The position numbers and the translations under genes were made by a program. From assembly GCF_026340975.1 (NCBI RefSeq), contig NZ_JAPEOS010000001.1:496001-560000 (forward strand): a stretch of 64,000 nucleotides of DNA, in the 5' to 3' direction. The stretch is from Streptomyces sp. NBC_01214 (lineage in GTDB: Bacteria > Actinomycetota > Actinomycetes > Streptomycetales > Streptomycetaceae). Below are positions 7,989-17,212 of the stretch, piece by piece. Position 1 is the first letter of the stretch; each line of letters starts with the position of its first letter. The notes beneath the pieces were generated by a model. It saw nothing but the letters and a program-made list of their open reading frames with translations. It was not told the origin of the DNA and searched no databases.

Positions 7989-9538
7989 TGGCATTCCGCA
8001 GGGACTGGCGACCACGTGGCCGCCGGCCCTGGTCGCTGCGCACCCGGCTCGTCGTCTCCGCGGTGGCACTGATCGCCGTGGTGGGTGCGGCCATCGGGAC
8101 CGTCACCACGTTCGCCCTGCGCTCGTACCTGGTCACCGAGCTCGACGGGCAGCTGGAGACCTCCGTGAGGATGGCCGTCCGGGCTCCCGGCGGGAAGCCG
8201 GTCCGGGAGAACAGCGCCGGCTTCGTCGTGGCTCCCGGTAGCCCGCTGGACGCCGCCGGGATCCGCCTGGATCCCGCCGGGACCGTCCTCGGGACCGCCC
8301 GCAACGCCCGCGTCGACGGATGGTCGGCAGACCCGCCTCCGGCGCTGACCGAGGACCAGGGCAAGGCCCTCGCCCAGGCCGCGCGGAAATCCGCGCAGGG
8401 TACGCCCGGGCCGGTGGAGGCAGAGCTCCCGGGGCTCGGCAGCTACCGGGTACTGACCTCCCACGACGGGAGCCTCGCCCTCGGCTTCCCGCTGAGCGAC
8501 GTCGACTCCACCGTGCGCACCCTGATCGGCGTGGAGCTCTGCGTCACGCTCGCCGGGCTGATCGCGGCCTCCCTCGCCGGTCAGGCACTGGTCGGGGTCG
8601 CCCTGCGCCCGCTGCGTCGGGTGGCCGCCACCGCCACCCGGGTCTCAGAACTGCCCCTGCACAAGGGCGAGCCCGCACTCCACGAGCGGGTACCGGACAC
8701 CGAGGCCGATCCCCGTACCGAAGTGGGCCAAGTCGGCGCGGCCCTCAACAGGATGTTGGGCCATGTCTCCTCCGCCCTCACCGCCCGCCAGGAGAGCGAG
8801 ATGCGGGTCCGGCAGTTCGTCGCCGACGCCAGCCATGAGCTGCGCACCCCGCTGGCCTCCATCCGCGGCTACGCCGAACTGACCCGACGGGGACGGGAGG
8901 AACCCGGCCCCGACACCCGGCACGCGCTGGGTCGGATCGAGTCCGAGGCCACCCGGATGACCGGCCTGGTCGAAGACCTGCTGCTGCTGGCCCGGCTCGA
9001 CGCCGGCCGCCCGCTGTCCACCGGCGACTCCGACACCGACCTGGCCCCGCTCGTGATCGACGCCGTCAGCGACGCCCGGGCCGCGGGCCCCGAACACCAC
9101 TGGCGCCTGAACCTGCCCGACGAGCCGGCACCGATCCGGGCCGACCCGGCACGGATGCAGCAGGTCCTGGTGAACCTGCTCGCCAATGCCCGTACCCACA
9201 CCCCACCGGGGACCACCGTCACCGCGCATGTTTCACGTGAAACATCCGCCGTCCGGCTGCGGGTCGAGGACGACGGGCCCGGAATCACGCCCGACCTGCT
9301 CCCCCACGTCTTCGAGCGCTTCGCCCGCGGTGACGCCTCCCGCTCCCGCGCGGCGGGCTCCACCGGCCTCGGGCTCGCCATCGTCCAGGCCGTGGTCACG
9401 GCGCACGGTGGGCGGGTCGGCGTACGGAGCGAGCCCGGACGGACCTGCTTCGAGGTCCTGCTGCCGCACGCAGGGGCGGAGGCGTTCGGCGCGCCTACGG
9501 ACTCACAGGCAGGGCACAGGCTCAGCACACAGCGGTGA
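7988..9538 (+). CDS. Sensor histidine kinase (HAMP/HisKA/HATPase_c)
   Basis: 516 residues. The first membrane helix is at about residues 19-42 (TRLVVSAVALIAVVG) and the second at about 170-195 (VELCVTLAGLIAASLAG), with an extracytoplasmic sensor loop between them. A HAMP linker follows, then the H-box DASHELRTPLASIRGY, N-box VNLLANARTHT, G1 EDDGPGI, F-box FERFARGD and G2 GSTGLGLAIV. It starts at a GTG sharing one base with the regulator stop. A perfect parS site lies within the ATPase-coding part. The signal sensed is unknown. Confidence 0.93.
   Translation: MAFRRDWRPRGRRPWSLRTRLVVSAVALIAVVGAAIGTVTTFALRSYLVTELDGQLETSVRMAVRAPGGKPVRENSAGFVVAPGSPLDAAGIRLDPAGTVLGTARNARVDGWSADPPPALTEDQGKALAQAARKSAQGTPGPVEAELPGLGSYRVLTSHDGSLALGFPLSDVDSTVRTLIGVELCVTLAGLIAASLAGQALVGVALRPLRRVAATATRVSELPLHKGEPALHERVPDTEADPRTEVGQVGAALNRMLGHVSSALTARQESEMRVRQFVADASHELRTPLASIRGYAELTRRGREEPGPDTRHALGRIESEATRMTGLVEDLLLLARLDAGRPLSTGDSDTDLAPLVIDAVSDARAAGPEHHWRLNLPDEPAPIRADPARMQQVLVNLLANARTHTPPGTTVTAHVSRETSAVRLRVEDDGPGITPDLLPHVFERFARGDASRSRAAGSTGLGLAIVQAVVTAHGGRVGVRSEPGRTCFEVLLPHAGAEAFGAPTDSQAGHRLSTQR
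9229..9244. promoter_or_regulatory. parS: parS chromosome-partition site (ParB-binding)
   Basis: The 16-bp palindrome TGTTTCACGTGAAACA is identical to the consensus parS of Bacillus and Streptomyces. It lies inside the sensor-kinase coding region between the N-box and G1 box, encoding Val-Ser-Arg-Glu-Thr there. Streptomyces carries about twenty such sites clustered around oriC, so the window should be in the origin region. I noticed no second copy in the window. Confidence 0.93.
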
Positions 9539-9563
9539 CAGGGCGCCCGGCGAATGTCGGAAC

Positions 9564-10832
9564 ATGCGAACCGACACCTCTCCCGGAGCCCTCCCGGCAC
9601 GGGCGCCCCTCGCGCCCGTGCCCGGCGAGCCCGTCCTCGACGTGGTGATCCCCGTCTTCAACGAGGAGAAGGACCTCGGCCCGTGCGTCCGCAGGCTGCA
9701 CGAGCACCTCAGCCGGACCTTTCCCTATCCCTTCCGGATCACGGTCGCCGACAACGCGAGCACCGACCGCACCCCTGAGGTCGCGCGTGGGCTCGCCGCA
9801 GCACTGGACGGTGTACGCAGCACACGCCTGGAGGAGAAGGGCCGGGGCAGGGCCCTGCGCCAGGTGTGGTCCGGTTCCGACGCCCCCGTCCTCGCCTACA
9901 TGGACGTGGACCTCTCCACCGACCTCAACGCCCTGCTGCCGCTGGTCGCACCGCTGATCTCCGGCCACTCCGACCTCGCCATCGGCACCCGCCTGGCCCG
10001 GTCCTCGCGGGTGGTGCGGGGCGCGAAGCGGGAGCTCATCTCGCGCGCCTACAACCTCCTCCTGAGGTCCTCCCTCGCCGCCCGGTTCAGCGACGCGCAG
10101 TGCGGATTCAAGGCGATCCGGCGCGAAGTCGCCGAGCGGCTGCTGCCGCTGGTGGAGGACACGGGCTGGTTCTTCGACACCGAACTGCTCGTACTCGCCG
10201 AACGGGCCGGGCTGCGGATCCACGAGGTGCCGGTGGACTGGGTCGACGACCCCGACTCCACCGTCCACATCGTCCGGACCGCCACCGAGGACCTCAAGGG
10301 CGTTTGGCGCGTGGGCCGGGCCCTGGCGCTCGGCGCGCTCCCCCTGGACCGGCTCGCCCGCCCCTTCGGCGACGATCCGCGCGACCGCGCCGCACTGCCC
10401 GGAGTGGAGGGCGGACTCGCCCGCCAGCTGCTCGGCTTCTGCGCCGTCGGAGCGCTGTCCACCGTGCTCTACCTGCTCCTGTACTCCGCCTTCCGCGCCG
10501 GGACCGGCCCGCAGTTCGCCAACGGTGCCGCACTGCTGCTCTCCGCGCTCGCCAACACCGCCGCCAACCGCCGGCTCACCTTCGGGGTGCGCGGCCGGGA
10601 CCGGGCCGTGCGCCATCAGGCCCAGGGCCTCGTGGTGTTCGGCATCGGGCTGGCCCTCACCAGCGGCTCCCTCGCCGCGCTCGGGGCGGCCACCGCCGAT
10701 CCCGCGCACAGCACCGAACTGGCGGTGTTGATCACCGCCAACCTCGCCGCCACTGTGCTGCGCTTCCTGCTCTTCCGCGCCTGGGTCTTCCCCGAGCGGC
10801 GCGACACTCCCGTGAAGGACGACATCCGATGA
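9564..10832 (+). CDS. GT2 glycosyltransferase fused to GtrA-like membrane domain
   Basis: 422 residues. The N-terminal GT2 domain (VIPVFNEEKDLG, NASTDRT, YMDVDLSTDL with the DxD-like acidic motif, QCGFKAIRRE) resembles polyprenyl/dolichyl-phosphate sugar synthases. The C-terminal about 130 residues form four GtrA-type membrane segments (ARQLLGFCAVGALSTVLYLL, then three more). It likely loads a sugar on polyprenyl phosphate and flips it outward. Its stop overlaps the next gene by ATGA, and the next gene is a GT39-like transferase that would use such a donor. Confidence 0.88.
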   Translation: MRTDTSPGALPARAPLAPVPGEPVLDVVIPVFNEEKDLGPCVRRLHEHLSRTFPYPFRITVADNASTDRTPEVARGLAAALDGVRSTRLEEKGRGRALRQVWSGSDAPVLAYMDVDLSTDLNALLPLVAPLISGHSDLAIGTRLARSSRVVRGAKRELISRAYNLLLRSSLAARFSDAQCGFKAIRREVAERLLPLVEDTGWFFDTELLVLAERAGLRIHEVPVDWVDDPDSTVHIVRTATEDLKGVWRVGRALALGALPLDRLARPFGDDPRDRAALPGVEGGLARQLLGFCAVGALSTVLYLLLYSAFRAGTGPQFANGAALLLSALANTAANRRLTFGVRGRDRAVRHQAQGLVVFGIGLALTSGSLAALGAATADPAHSTELAVLITANLAATVLRFLLFRAWVFPERRDTPVKDDIR

Positions 10833-13066
10833 CCACGGCAGCACCCTCGCTCTTCCCGGTCCCCGAGGCCCGCGCCGGTACCGGCCGCCGCGCGGCGGTC
10901 GACCGCCCCCGCTGGGAACTCCCCTCCCTCGCCGGACTGCTGATCGCCACTGCCGTCCTGCTCCTGTGGGACCTCGGCTCCTCCGGCTACGCCAACTCCT
11001 TCTACTCCGCCGCCGTGCAGGCGGGCAGCGAGAGTTGGAAGGCCTTCTTCTTCGGCTCCTCCGACGCCGGCAATTCCATCACCGTCGACAAGCCCCCGGC
11101 GGCCCTGTGGCCGATGATGCTGTCCGTCCGGCTCTTCGGGCTCGGCTCCTGGCAGATCCTCGTACCGCAGGCCCTGATGGGCGTCGCGACCACCGGTGTG
11201 CTGTACGCCGCCGTGCGCCGCCAGTTCGGTCCCGGGGCCGGGCTGCTGAGCGGCGCCGCCTTCGCACTGACGCCCGTCGCCGCGTTGATGTTCCGCTTCA
11301 ACAACCCCGACGCGCTGCTGACCCTGCTGCTGACCGTCACCGTGTACTGCGTGCTGCGCGCCCTCGACGGGGCCCGCACCCAGTGGCTGGTCTGGGCCGG
11401 GGTGGCGGTCGGCTTCGCCTTCCTCACCAAGACCCTGCAGGCCTTCGTCATCCTGCCGCCGCTGGCCCTCCTGTACGCCGTCTGCGCGCCCACCCGGCTG
11501 CGCAAGCGGCTCGGCCAATTGCTGCTGGCGGGGCTCGCGATGGTGGTGGCCGGCGGCTGGTGGGTCGCCGTCGTCGAACTGTGGCCGGCCGCCTCCCGCC
11601 CGTACATCGGCGGGTCGCAGAACAACTCCTTCCTGGAGCTGACCCTCGGCTACAACGGCCTCGGCCGGATCAACGGCAACGAGACCGGCAGCGTCGGCGG
11701 CGGCCGGGGCGGCGTCGGTGGCGGCGGAGGCTGGGGCGAGACCGGCATCGACCGGCTCTTCGCGGGCAACATCGGCGGGCAGATCGCCTGGCTGCTAGCG
11801 GCGGCCCTGATCCTGCTGGTGGCCGGTCTGGTGGTCACCTGGCGTGCCCGCCGGGCCACCGACTCCCTGGAGGGCATGGCCCGGGCGGCGTTCCTGGCCT
11901 GGGGCGGCTCGATGTTGATCACCGCGGTCGTGTTCAGCTACATGCAGGGCATCTTCCACGAGTACTACACCGTGGCGCTGGCGCCGTTCGTGGCGGCACT
12001 GATTGGCATGGGCGCCGCCGTGCTGTGGGAGGAGCGGGGCGGCAAGGCCGCCGCGATCACCCTGTCCGGCACGCTCGCGCTGACGGCGGTCTGGTCGTTC
12101 GTGCTGCTCGGCCGCGCCACCGGCTACCTGCCGTGGCTGCGCTGGGCGGTCCTGGTGGGCGGGCTGCTCGCCGCGGCCGCGCTGCCGTTCGCCGCGCAGG
12201 CCGGGCGCCGGGCGCTGCAGGCCACGGCGGCGCTGGGCGTGGCGGCGGCGCTGGCCGGGCCGTTCGCGTACTGCCTGACCACCGTGAGCACCGCGCACAC
12301 CGGCTCGATCGTGACCGCCGGACCGGCGGTGGCGGGCGGCCGGGGCGGCCCCGGCGGGATGACGGGCGGTCCCGGTGGACCGGGTGGCACGGGCAGGTTC
12401 GGTGAGACGGTCCAGGATGGGCAGGGCCGCCAGGGCGGGATGCCGAACGGCGGCCGACAGGGCGGCGGGCAGCAGGGCGGCGGGCAGCAGGGCGGTGTGC
12501 CGCCTCAGGGGGCGATGCCGCAGGGCGGGATGCCGCAGGGTGCGATGGCCCCGGGCGGGATGGCTCCGGGCGGACTGCCGCAGGGCCAGAACGGACGTGG
12601 TGGCGAGCGGTTCGGTGGCGGCGGCCAGGGTGGTCCGGGCGGCCTGCTGAACGGTGCCCGGGTGAGCGCGGAAGCCAAGAAGGCCCTCACCACCGGCGCC
12701 GACGGGTACACCTGGGCGGCGGCCGCGATCGGTTCCCAGAACGCGGCGAGCTACCAACTGGCCTCCGGGGTGCCCGTCATGCCGATCGGAGGCTTCAACG
12801 GCAGCGACCCCTCGCCGACCCTGGAGCAGTTCCAGAAGTACGTGCGGGACGGGAAGATCCACTGGTTCATCGGTCAGAGCACCGGCGCCGGCGGCGGCGC
12901 CGAGGGCGGCATGCCGGGGGGCGGCGGTCGGGGCGGAGCCGGCGGCGGTCCGGGAGGTCCGGGCGGTGGCACCAGCACGGAGATCGAGACCTGGATCAAG
13001 GCCAACTTCAAGGAGACCACGGTCGGCGGAACCACCTTCTACGACCTGACGGCCCCGACGACCTGA
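10829..13066 (+). CDS. GT39/ArnT-like polytopic glycosyltransferase
   Basis: 745 residues. Many membrane helices are visible, with the N-terminal loop ending in NSITVDKPPAALWP, which holds the acidic residue typical of GT39/GT83 enzymes. A long extracytoplasmic segment (about 500-625) is a Gly/Gln/Met/Pro repeat region. A small folded C-terminal domain follows (ALTTGADGYTWAAAAIGSQN). It should move a sugar from a polyprenyl-phosphate donor to an outer acceptor. It is coupled by ATGA to the GT2-GtrA gene and sits behind a two-component pair. Confidence 0.85.
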   Translation: MTTAAPSLFPVPEARAGTGRRAAVDRPRWELPSLAGLLIATAVLLLWDLGSSGYANSFYSAAVQAGSESWKAFFFGSSDAGNSITVDKPPAALWPMMLSVRLFGLGSWQILVPQALMGVATTGVLYAAVRRQFGPGAGLLSGAAFALTPVAALMFRFNNPDALLTLLLTVTVYCVLRALDGARTQWLVWAGVAVGFAFLTKTLQAFVILPPLALLYAVCAPTRLRKRLGQLLLAGLAMVVAGGWWVAVVELWPAASRPYIGGSQNNSFLELTLGYNGLGRINGNETGSVGGGRGGVGGGGGWGETGIDRLFAGNIGGQIAWLLAAALILLVAGLVVTWRARRATDSLEGMARAAFLAWGGSMLITAVVFSYMQGIFHEYYTVALAPFVAALIGMGAAVLWEERGGKAAAITLSGTLALTAVWSFVLLGRATGYLPWLRWAVLVGGLLAAAALPFAAQAGRRALQATAALGVAAALAGPFAYCLTTVSTAHTGSIVTAGPAVAGGRGGPGGMTGGPGGPGGTGRFGETVQDGQGRQGGMPNGGRQGGGQQGGGQQGGVPPQGAMPQGGMPQGAMAPGGMAPGGLPQGQNGRGGERFGGGGQGGPGGLLNGARVSAEAKKALTTGADGYTWAAAAIGSQNAASYQLASGVPVMPIGGFNGSDPSPTLEQFQKYVRDGKIHWFIGQSTGAGGGAEGGMPGGGGRGGAGGGPGGPGGGTSTEIETWIKANFKETTVGGTTFYDLTAPTT

Positions 13067-13155
13067 TCCGGCACGATCGGCAGGACACCCCCTAGCATCA
13101 AGAGGGCGGATCGGGCATTCCGGACCGATCCGCCTGTCGTGAGGAGGGTGCCTGC

Positions 13156-13809
13156 ATGGTGACCGCGGCCGATCCCGGCGAGACCCGGACCAGCGTGTGG
13201 CTGGCCGCCAGACCTGCCGCACCCGCCCGACGCCGCAGCGAGGCACCCTCCGTGTTGGACCGGGACCGGATCACCGCCGCCACCGTGCGGCTGCTCGACG
13301 CCGACGGGCTGGCCCGGTTCTCCATGCGGCGGCTCGCCGCCGGGCTCGGCGTGACCGCGATGTCCCTGTACTGGTACGTGGACACCAAGCAGGACCTGCT
13401 CGAACTCGCCCTCGACCGCGCGTTCGGCGAGCTCAGGCCGCCGACCGCAGCCGCGGCGGGTGCGGTGGAGGGCGGCGGGACGGGCTGGCCGGGCCAGCTG
13501 CAGGCGCTGGCCCGCGGCTACCGGCGGGTGCTGGCGGACCACCCGTGGGTGGCTCCGCTCACCGCCGCGTTCCCGAACATCGGCCCGCACGCGCGGGCCT
13601 TCGACGCCGCCCTCCAGCGGCTGTTGGACGCCACCGGCCTGGTGGACGCCGCACGGACCGGCGCCCACCTGGCCGTCTCGCAGTTCCTGCACGGATGCGG
13701 CGGGACGGTCCGGCGGGCGCCGGAGGGCGACTTCTGCCTCGCGCTCGACGTCCTGATCGCGGGCATCGAGGCCAAGGCCCCGACCGGTCGGGCGCCGACT
13801 AGGCCTTGA
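13156..13809 (+). CDS. TetR-family regulator
   Basis: 217 residues. The HTH is at about residues 38-84 (ITAATVRLLDADGLARFSMR, LGVTAMSLYWYVDTKQDLL), followed by a TetR_C-type ligand domain (WVAPLTAAFPNIGPHA). GAGGAGGG lies just upstream of the ATG at 13156. Its 3' end overlaps the MFS gene tail by 11 nt in convergent orientation. Its target is not evident. Confidence 0.87.
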   Translation: MVTAADPGETRTSVWLAARPAAPARRRSEAPSVLDRDRITAATVRLLDADGLARFSMRRLAAGLGVTAMSLYWYVDTKQDLLELALDRAFGELRPPTAAAAGAVEGGGTGWPGQLQALARGYRRVLADHPWVAPLTAAFPNIGPHARAFDAALQRLLDATGLVDAARTGAHLAVSQFLHGCGGTVRRAPEGDFCLALDVLIAGIEAKAPTGRAPTRP

Positions 13810-15424
13810 TGACGGCCTCGGCGGGGGCCGCCTCGTTCGAGGCCGCGGCCGGGGCGTGGGCCGCCGGCTTCGACTTCAGGGCGACTTCCTTGATGAACAC
13901 CACCAGGACCAGGCCGAGCAGCGCGAACGGGGCGGCGTACAGGAAGACGTCGCCGACGCCGTGCCCGTACGCGGACTCGATGACCTCGCGGAACGGCGCG
14001 GGCAGCTTGTCCAGGTCGGGGATCCCGCCCCCGCCGGTGCCGCCGTGGCCCAGGGCCGCGGCCTTCGGCCCGAGGGCGGTGAGGCCGTCCTGGACGTAGT
14101 GGGTGACCCGGTTGGCCATGACCGCGCCCAGCGCGGAGACGCCCATGGCGCCGCCGAGCGAGCGGAAGAAGGTGACGACCGAGCTGGCCGCGCCCAGGTC
14201 CTCGGGGGCCACCTGGTTCTGGGTGGCGAGGACGAGGTTCTGCATCATCATGCCGAGACCGAGGCCCGTCACCGCCATGTAGATCGCGATGTGCCAGTAG
14301 GGGGTGTCGTAGCGGAGGGTGCCGAGCAGACCCAGACCGGCCGTCAGCAGGACGCCGCCGGAGACGAGCCAGGCCTTCCACTTGCCGGTCTTGGTGATCA
14401 CCTGACCGGAAAGGGTGGAGGAGACGAAGAGGCCGGCGATCATCGGAATCGTGAGGATTCCGGACATCGTCGGGGACTCACCGCGGGCCAACTGGAAGAA
14501 CTGGCTGAAAAACACGGTCCCCGAGAACATTGCGATGCCCACGAACAGGGAGGCCGCCGAGGCCAGGCTGATGGTCTTGTTGCGGAACAGCCGCAGCGGG
14601 ATGATCGGGTCGCTCGCGCGGGACTCGACGAGGAGGAAGAGCAGGCCGAGCACGAGCGCACCGCCCGTCATCGCCCAGGTCTGCCAGGAGATCCACGCGT
14701 AGGAGTCACCGGCCTGCGTGACCCAGATCAGCAGCAGCGAGACGGCGCCGCTGATCAGGAAGGCGCCCAGCCAGTCGACCTTGACGTCGCGGCGCACGAC
14801 CGGGAGGTGCAGGGTGCGCTGGAGCACGATCAGCGCGATGATCGCGAACGGCACGCCGACGTAGAAGCACCAGCGCCAGCCCAGCCACTCGGTGTCGGTG
14901 ATGACACCGCCCAGCAGCGGGCCGCCGACGGTGGCGACGGCGAAGACCGCGCCCAGGTAGCCGCTGTACCGGCCGCGCTCGCGCGGGGAGATCATCGCGG
15001 CCATCACGATCTGCGCCAGGGCGGACAGACCGCCGACGCCGATGCCCTGGACCACGCGGCAGGCGATCAGCGTCCCGGTGTTCTGGGACAGGCCCGCGAC
15101 CACGGAGCCGAGGACGTAGATCACGAGGGATATCTGGACCAGCAGCTTCTTGCTGAACAGGTCGGACAGCTTGCCCCACAACGGCGTGGCGGCCGTCATC
15201 GACAGCAGGGCGGCGGTGACCACCCAGGTGTACGAGGACTGGGTGCCGCCGAGGTCGCTGATGATCTGGGGGAGGGCGTTGGAGACGATCGTGGACGACA
15301 GGATCGCCACGAACATGCCGAGCATCAGCCCGGACAGCGCCTTCATGATCTGCGGGTGGGTCATGGTCACGGACGTGTCCGTGGATGCGGATGGGGTATC
15401 GGTCGTCGTCTCCGACTGGGCCAT
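13799..15424 (-). CDS. DHA2-family (14-TMS) MFS drug transporter
   Basis: 541 residues. Motif A-like GKLSDLFSKK, motif C-like sequence (GYLGAVFAVATVGGPLLGGV) and DHA2 motif D-type IVSNALPQI are present, with about 14 predicted membrane helices. It is a likely proton-coupled efflux pump. The ATG at 15424 is preceded by AAGGAAAG. It lies 14 nt behind a MarR gene in the same direction, so drug-responsive MarR control is the natural reading. Confidence 0.9.
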   Translation of the reverse strand: MAQSETTTDTPSASTDTSVTMTHPQIMKALSGLMLGMFVAILSSTIVSNALPQIISDLGGTQSSYTWVVTAALLSMTAATPLWGKLSDLFSKKLLVQISLVIYVLGSVVAGLSQNTGTLIACRVVQGIGVGGLSALAQIVMAAMISPRERGRYSGYLGAVFAVATVGGPLLGGVITDTEWLGWRWCFYVGVPFAIIALIVLQRTLHLPVVRRDVKVDWLGAFLISGAVSLLLIWVTQAGDSYAWISWQTWAMTGGALVLGLLFLLVESRASDPIIPLRLFRNKTISLASAASLFVGIAMFSGTVFFSQFFQLARGESPTMSGILTIPMIAGLFVSSTLSGQVITKTGKWKAWLVSGGVLLTAGLGLLGTLRYDTPYWHIAIYMAVTGLGLGMMMQNLVLATQNQVAPEDLGAASSVVTFFRSLGGAMGVSALGAVMANRVTHYVQDGLTALGPKAAALGHGGTGGGGIPDLDKLPAPFREVIESAYGHGVGDVFLYAAPFALLGLVLVVFIKEVALKSKPAAHAPAAASNEAAPAEAVIKA

Positions 15425-15438
15425 GTCTTTCCTTACTT

Positions 15439-15978
15439 CTAGAAGCTCGATCGGAGTCGGGCCAGCAGGGTGTTGAGCACGTCGATGTCCTGGGGGGACC
15501 AGTCGTGGAGGGCTCTTTCCAGCGAGGCCGTGCAGCGGGCGCCGATCTCGGAGAGGAGCGCCCGGCCGGCCGGGGTGATGCGCAGGATCCGGCAGCGCCC
15601 GTCGCCCGGGTCGGTCTCCCGCTCGATCCAGCCGCGGTCGGCGATGTGCGTGACGTGCCGGCTGGTCACCGAGATGTCGACCCCCATGAACTCGGTCAGC
15701 CGGCTCAGCCGCATCTCCCCGTGCCGGTCGAGCAGGGTGAGGACGACGGCGGCGCCGGGCGGGCAGTCCGGGGGGAGGCTGCGGGCGAGCTCGCGCTTGA
15801 CCGCGCCGATTCCGGTGAGCTGGCGGGCCAGCTCCGCGTACGCAGCGGTCGGCGCTGCCGGAGTGACCGGGCCGGCCGGAGCTGCCGGAGCTGCCGGAGT
15901 GACCGGGCCGGTCGGAGCTGCCAGGGCTACCGGAGTGGTCGGGGCGCCCTGCAAGGTCGGAGCGGTCTGCGCGGTCAC
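15439..15978 (-). CDS. MarR-family regulator of the efflux operon
   Basis: About 179 residues. The winged helix is at roughly 80-150 (LLDRHGEMRLSRLTEFMGV, SVTSRHVTHIADRGWIERE, DGRCRILRITPAGRALL). Before it is a Pro/Ala/Thr low-complexity tail. GTG at 15978 with GGGGGA upstream is used; ATG at 15990 or 16011 would add residues encoded by the operator itself. Two TTGCTNNAGGCAA sites lie at its 5' end, pointing to autoregulation. The MFS gene follows by 14 nt. Confidence 0.85.
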   Translation of the reverse strand: MTAQTAPTLQGAPTTPVALAAPTGPVTPAAPAAPAGPVTPAAPTAAYAELARQLTGIGAVKRELARSLPPDCPPGAAVVLTLLDRHGEMRLSRLTEFMGVDISVTSRHVTHIADRGWIERETDPGDGRCRILRITPAGRALLSEIGARCTASLERALHDWSPQDIDVLNTLLARLRSSF

Positions 15979-15993
15979 CGGGTCCCCCATCTC

Positions 15994-16036
15994 GTTGCTT
16001 GAGGCAACCATAGAAGCGCATGGTTGCTACAGGCAA
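15994..16036. promoter_or_regulatory. Twin MarR-type operators
   Basis: TTGCTTGAGGCAA (15995-16007, within the perfect repeat GTTGC-TTGAG-GCAAC) and TTGCTACAGGCAA (16024-16036) share TTGCTNNAGGCAA and are 29 bp apart. They sit over the 5' end of the MarR gene, where a dimeric winged-helix repressor would bind. The assignment to this MarR protein is by position. Confidence 0.7.
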
Positions 16037-16093
16037 ATGAATCTGGGGGGTGGGGCGGTAAAGGAATCGGAAAACCGGCTAGGGTCCTGCTCC

Positions 16094-16330
16094 ATGGCTG
16101 ACAACCACAACTCACAGGTCCCCGAGGGCAACTACGACCCCGCGGGCAGCACGCAGATGTTCAAGGCCTTCGTCGAGGAGGCCGCACCCGCACGCCAGGC
16201 GGGTCCGGGAGCCCGTCAGCAGCGGCGCGCCGAGCAGCAGGCCGGGTCCTCGAAGTCGACCGCGAAGATCGGACTGATCGTCGCGCTCGTCCTCGTGATC
16301 GGCGCGGCTGCCTGGGTGGTCATGCGCTGA
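16094..16330 (+). CDS. Small C-tail-anchored membrane protein
   Basis: 78 residues. A polar N-terminal part (MADNHNSQVPEGNYDPAG, then many Arg/Gln) ends in one membrane helix (IGLIVALVLVIGAAAWVVM) at residues 58-77. It is divergent from the MarR gene. I do not recognise a family. Confidence 0.7.
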   Translation: MADNHNSQVPEGNYDPAGSTQMFKAFVEEAAPARQAGPGARQQRRAEQQAGSSKSTAKIGLIVALVLVIGAAAWVVMR

Positions 16331-16361
16331 CGGCGCCCGGCGCGGGCCGGGGGCACGGGAC

Positions 16362-17162
16362 TCAGCTCCAGGTCGCGGTGACCTTCTGGGTGTCCACGTG
16401 CATGCCCAGCGGCACCCGCCAGGACTCCACGCACACCGTGTAGGTCTGCGTCTTCGAAGCCCCGCCCGCCAGGGGTGCCGGCAGGGGCTGGCTCGTGGTG
16501 ATCGTGGCCCAGTCGACCCCGAGGGCGCCGATGATGTGCGTCGCGAAGCTGACCGTGCCCGAGCGGGCCGGGGTGGTTCCGGTGTTGGTGAAGGTCACGG
16601 TGACCCGCTCGCACCAGCGGTCGGCCGCGGCCGCCCTGACCGGCGCGGACAGCGTCAGCCGGGCCGGTGTGGAGGCGGGCGGGGCCGGCGGCGTCGTCCC
16701 GGGCCTGCCGGGCGGGCCCGTCGGGGTGCCCGGTGAGGTCGGCGAGGTCGGTGAGGTCGGCGCGGCGGGCGTCGCCGGCGTGCCGGGGGTGCCGGGATGC
16801 GGTGGGGTCCTGCCCGGCCCCGCGGAGGTGCCGGCGGCGCCTGCGGAGCCGCCGGGTCCCGTGGTCGTGGCTCCGCCCGCGGTGGATCCGCCAGGGGTTC
16901 CGGATCCCGCGGTACCGGTCGACGTACTGGAGGTCGTGGGCGACTGCGCGGCTCCGCCCGCCACGTCCGGGCCGCCGAGCTGCTGGAACTCCACCTGACC
17001 CCGCGGTGCCACGTTCTCCCCTGCGCCCCGTTCGGGGCCCGGGGCCGCGGCGCCCACGGCGACGTAGCCGTCCCGCGCCGGGCCGCCGCAGCCGGTGAGG
17101 CCGGCGGCGGCCGTGCAGCACAGGGCGAACAGGGTGGTGGCCGCTCGCGCTCCCTTTCGCAT
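16362..17162 (-). CDS. Secreted lipoprotein with Pro/Gly/Thr-rich linker
   Basis: 266 residues. The signal peptide ends in the lipobox LTGC (Cys at about residue 25). A long Gly/Ser/Pro/Thr linker with TSPTSPTSP repeats leads to a C-terminal beta domain of about 110 residues (WCERVTVTFTNTGTTPARSG, SKTQTYTVCVES) that looks like an Ig-like or CBM-like fold. It would be displayed on the outer membrane face. The binding partner is unknown. Confidence 0.8.
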   Translation of the reverse strand: MRKGARAATTLFALCCTAAAGLTGCGGPARDGYVAVGAAAPGPERGAGENVAPRGQVEFQQLGGPDVAGGAAQSPTTSSTSTGTAGSGTPGGSTAGGATTTGPGGSAGAAGTSAGPGRTPPHPGTPGTPATPAAPTSPTSPTSPGTPTGPPGRPGTTPPAPPASTPARLTLSAPVRAAAADRWCERVTVTFTNTGTTPARSGTVSFATHIIGALGVDWATITTSQPLPAPLAGGASKTQTYTVCVESWRVPLGMHVDTQKVTATWS

Positions 17163-17212
17163 CGCGCCAGTTTTCCTGACGGATCGTCAATTGGGAAGCG
17201 CGAGGCGCCGGA

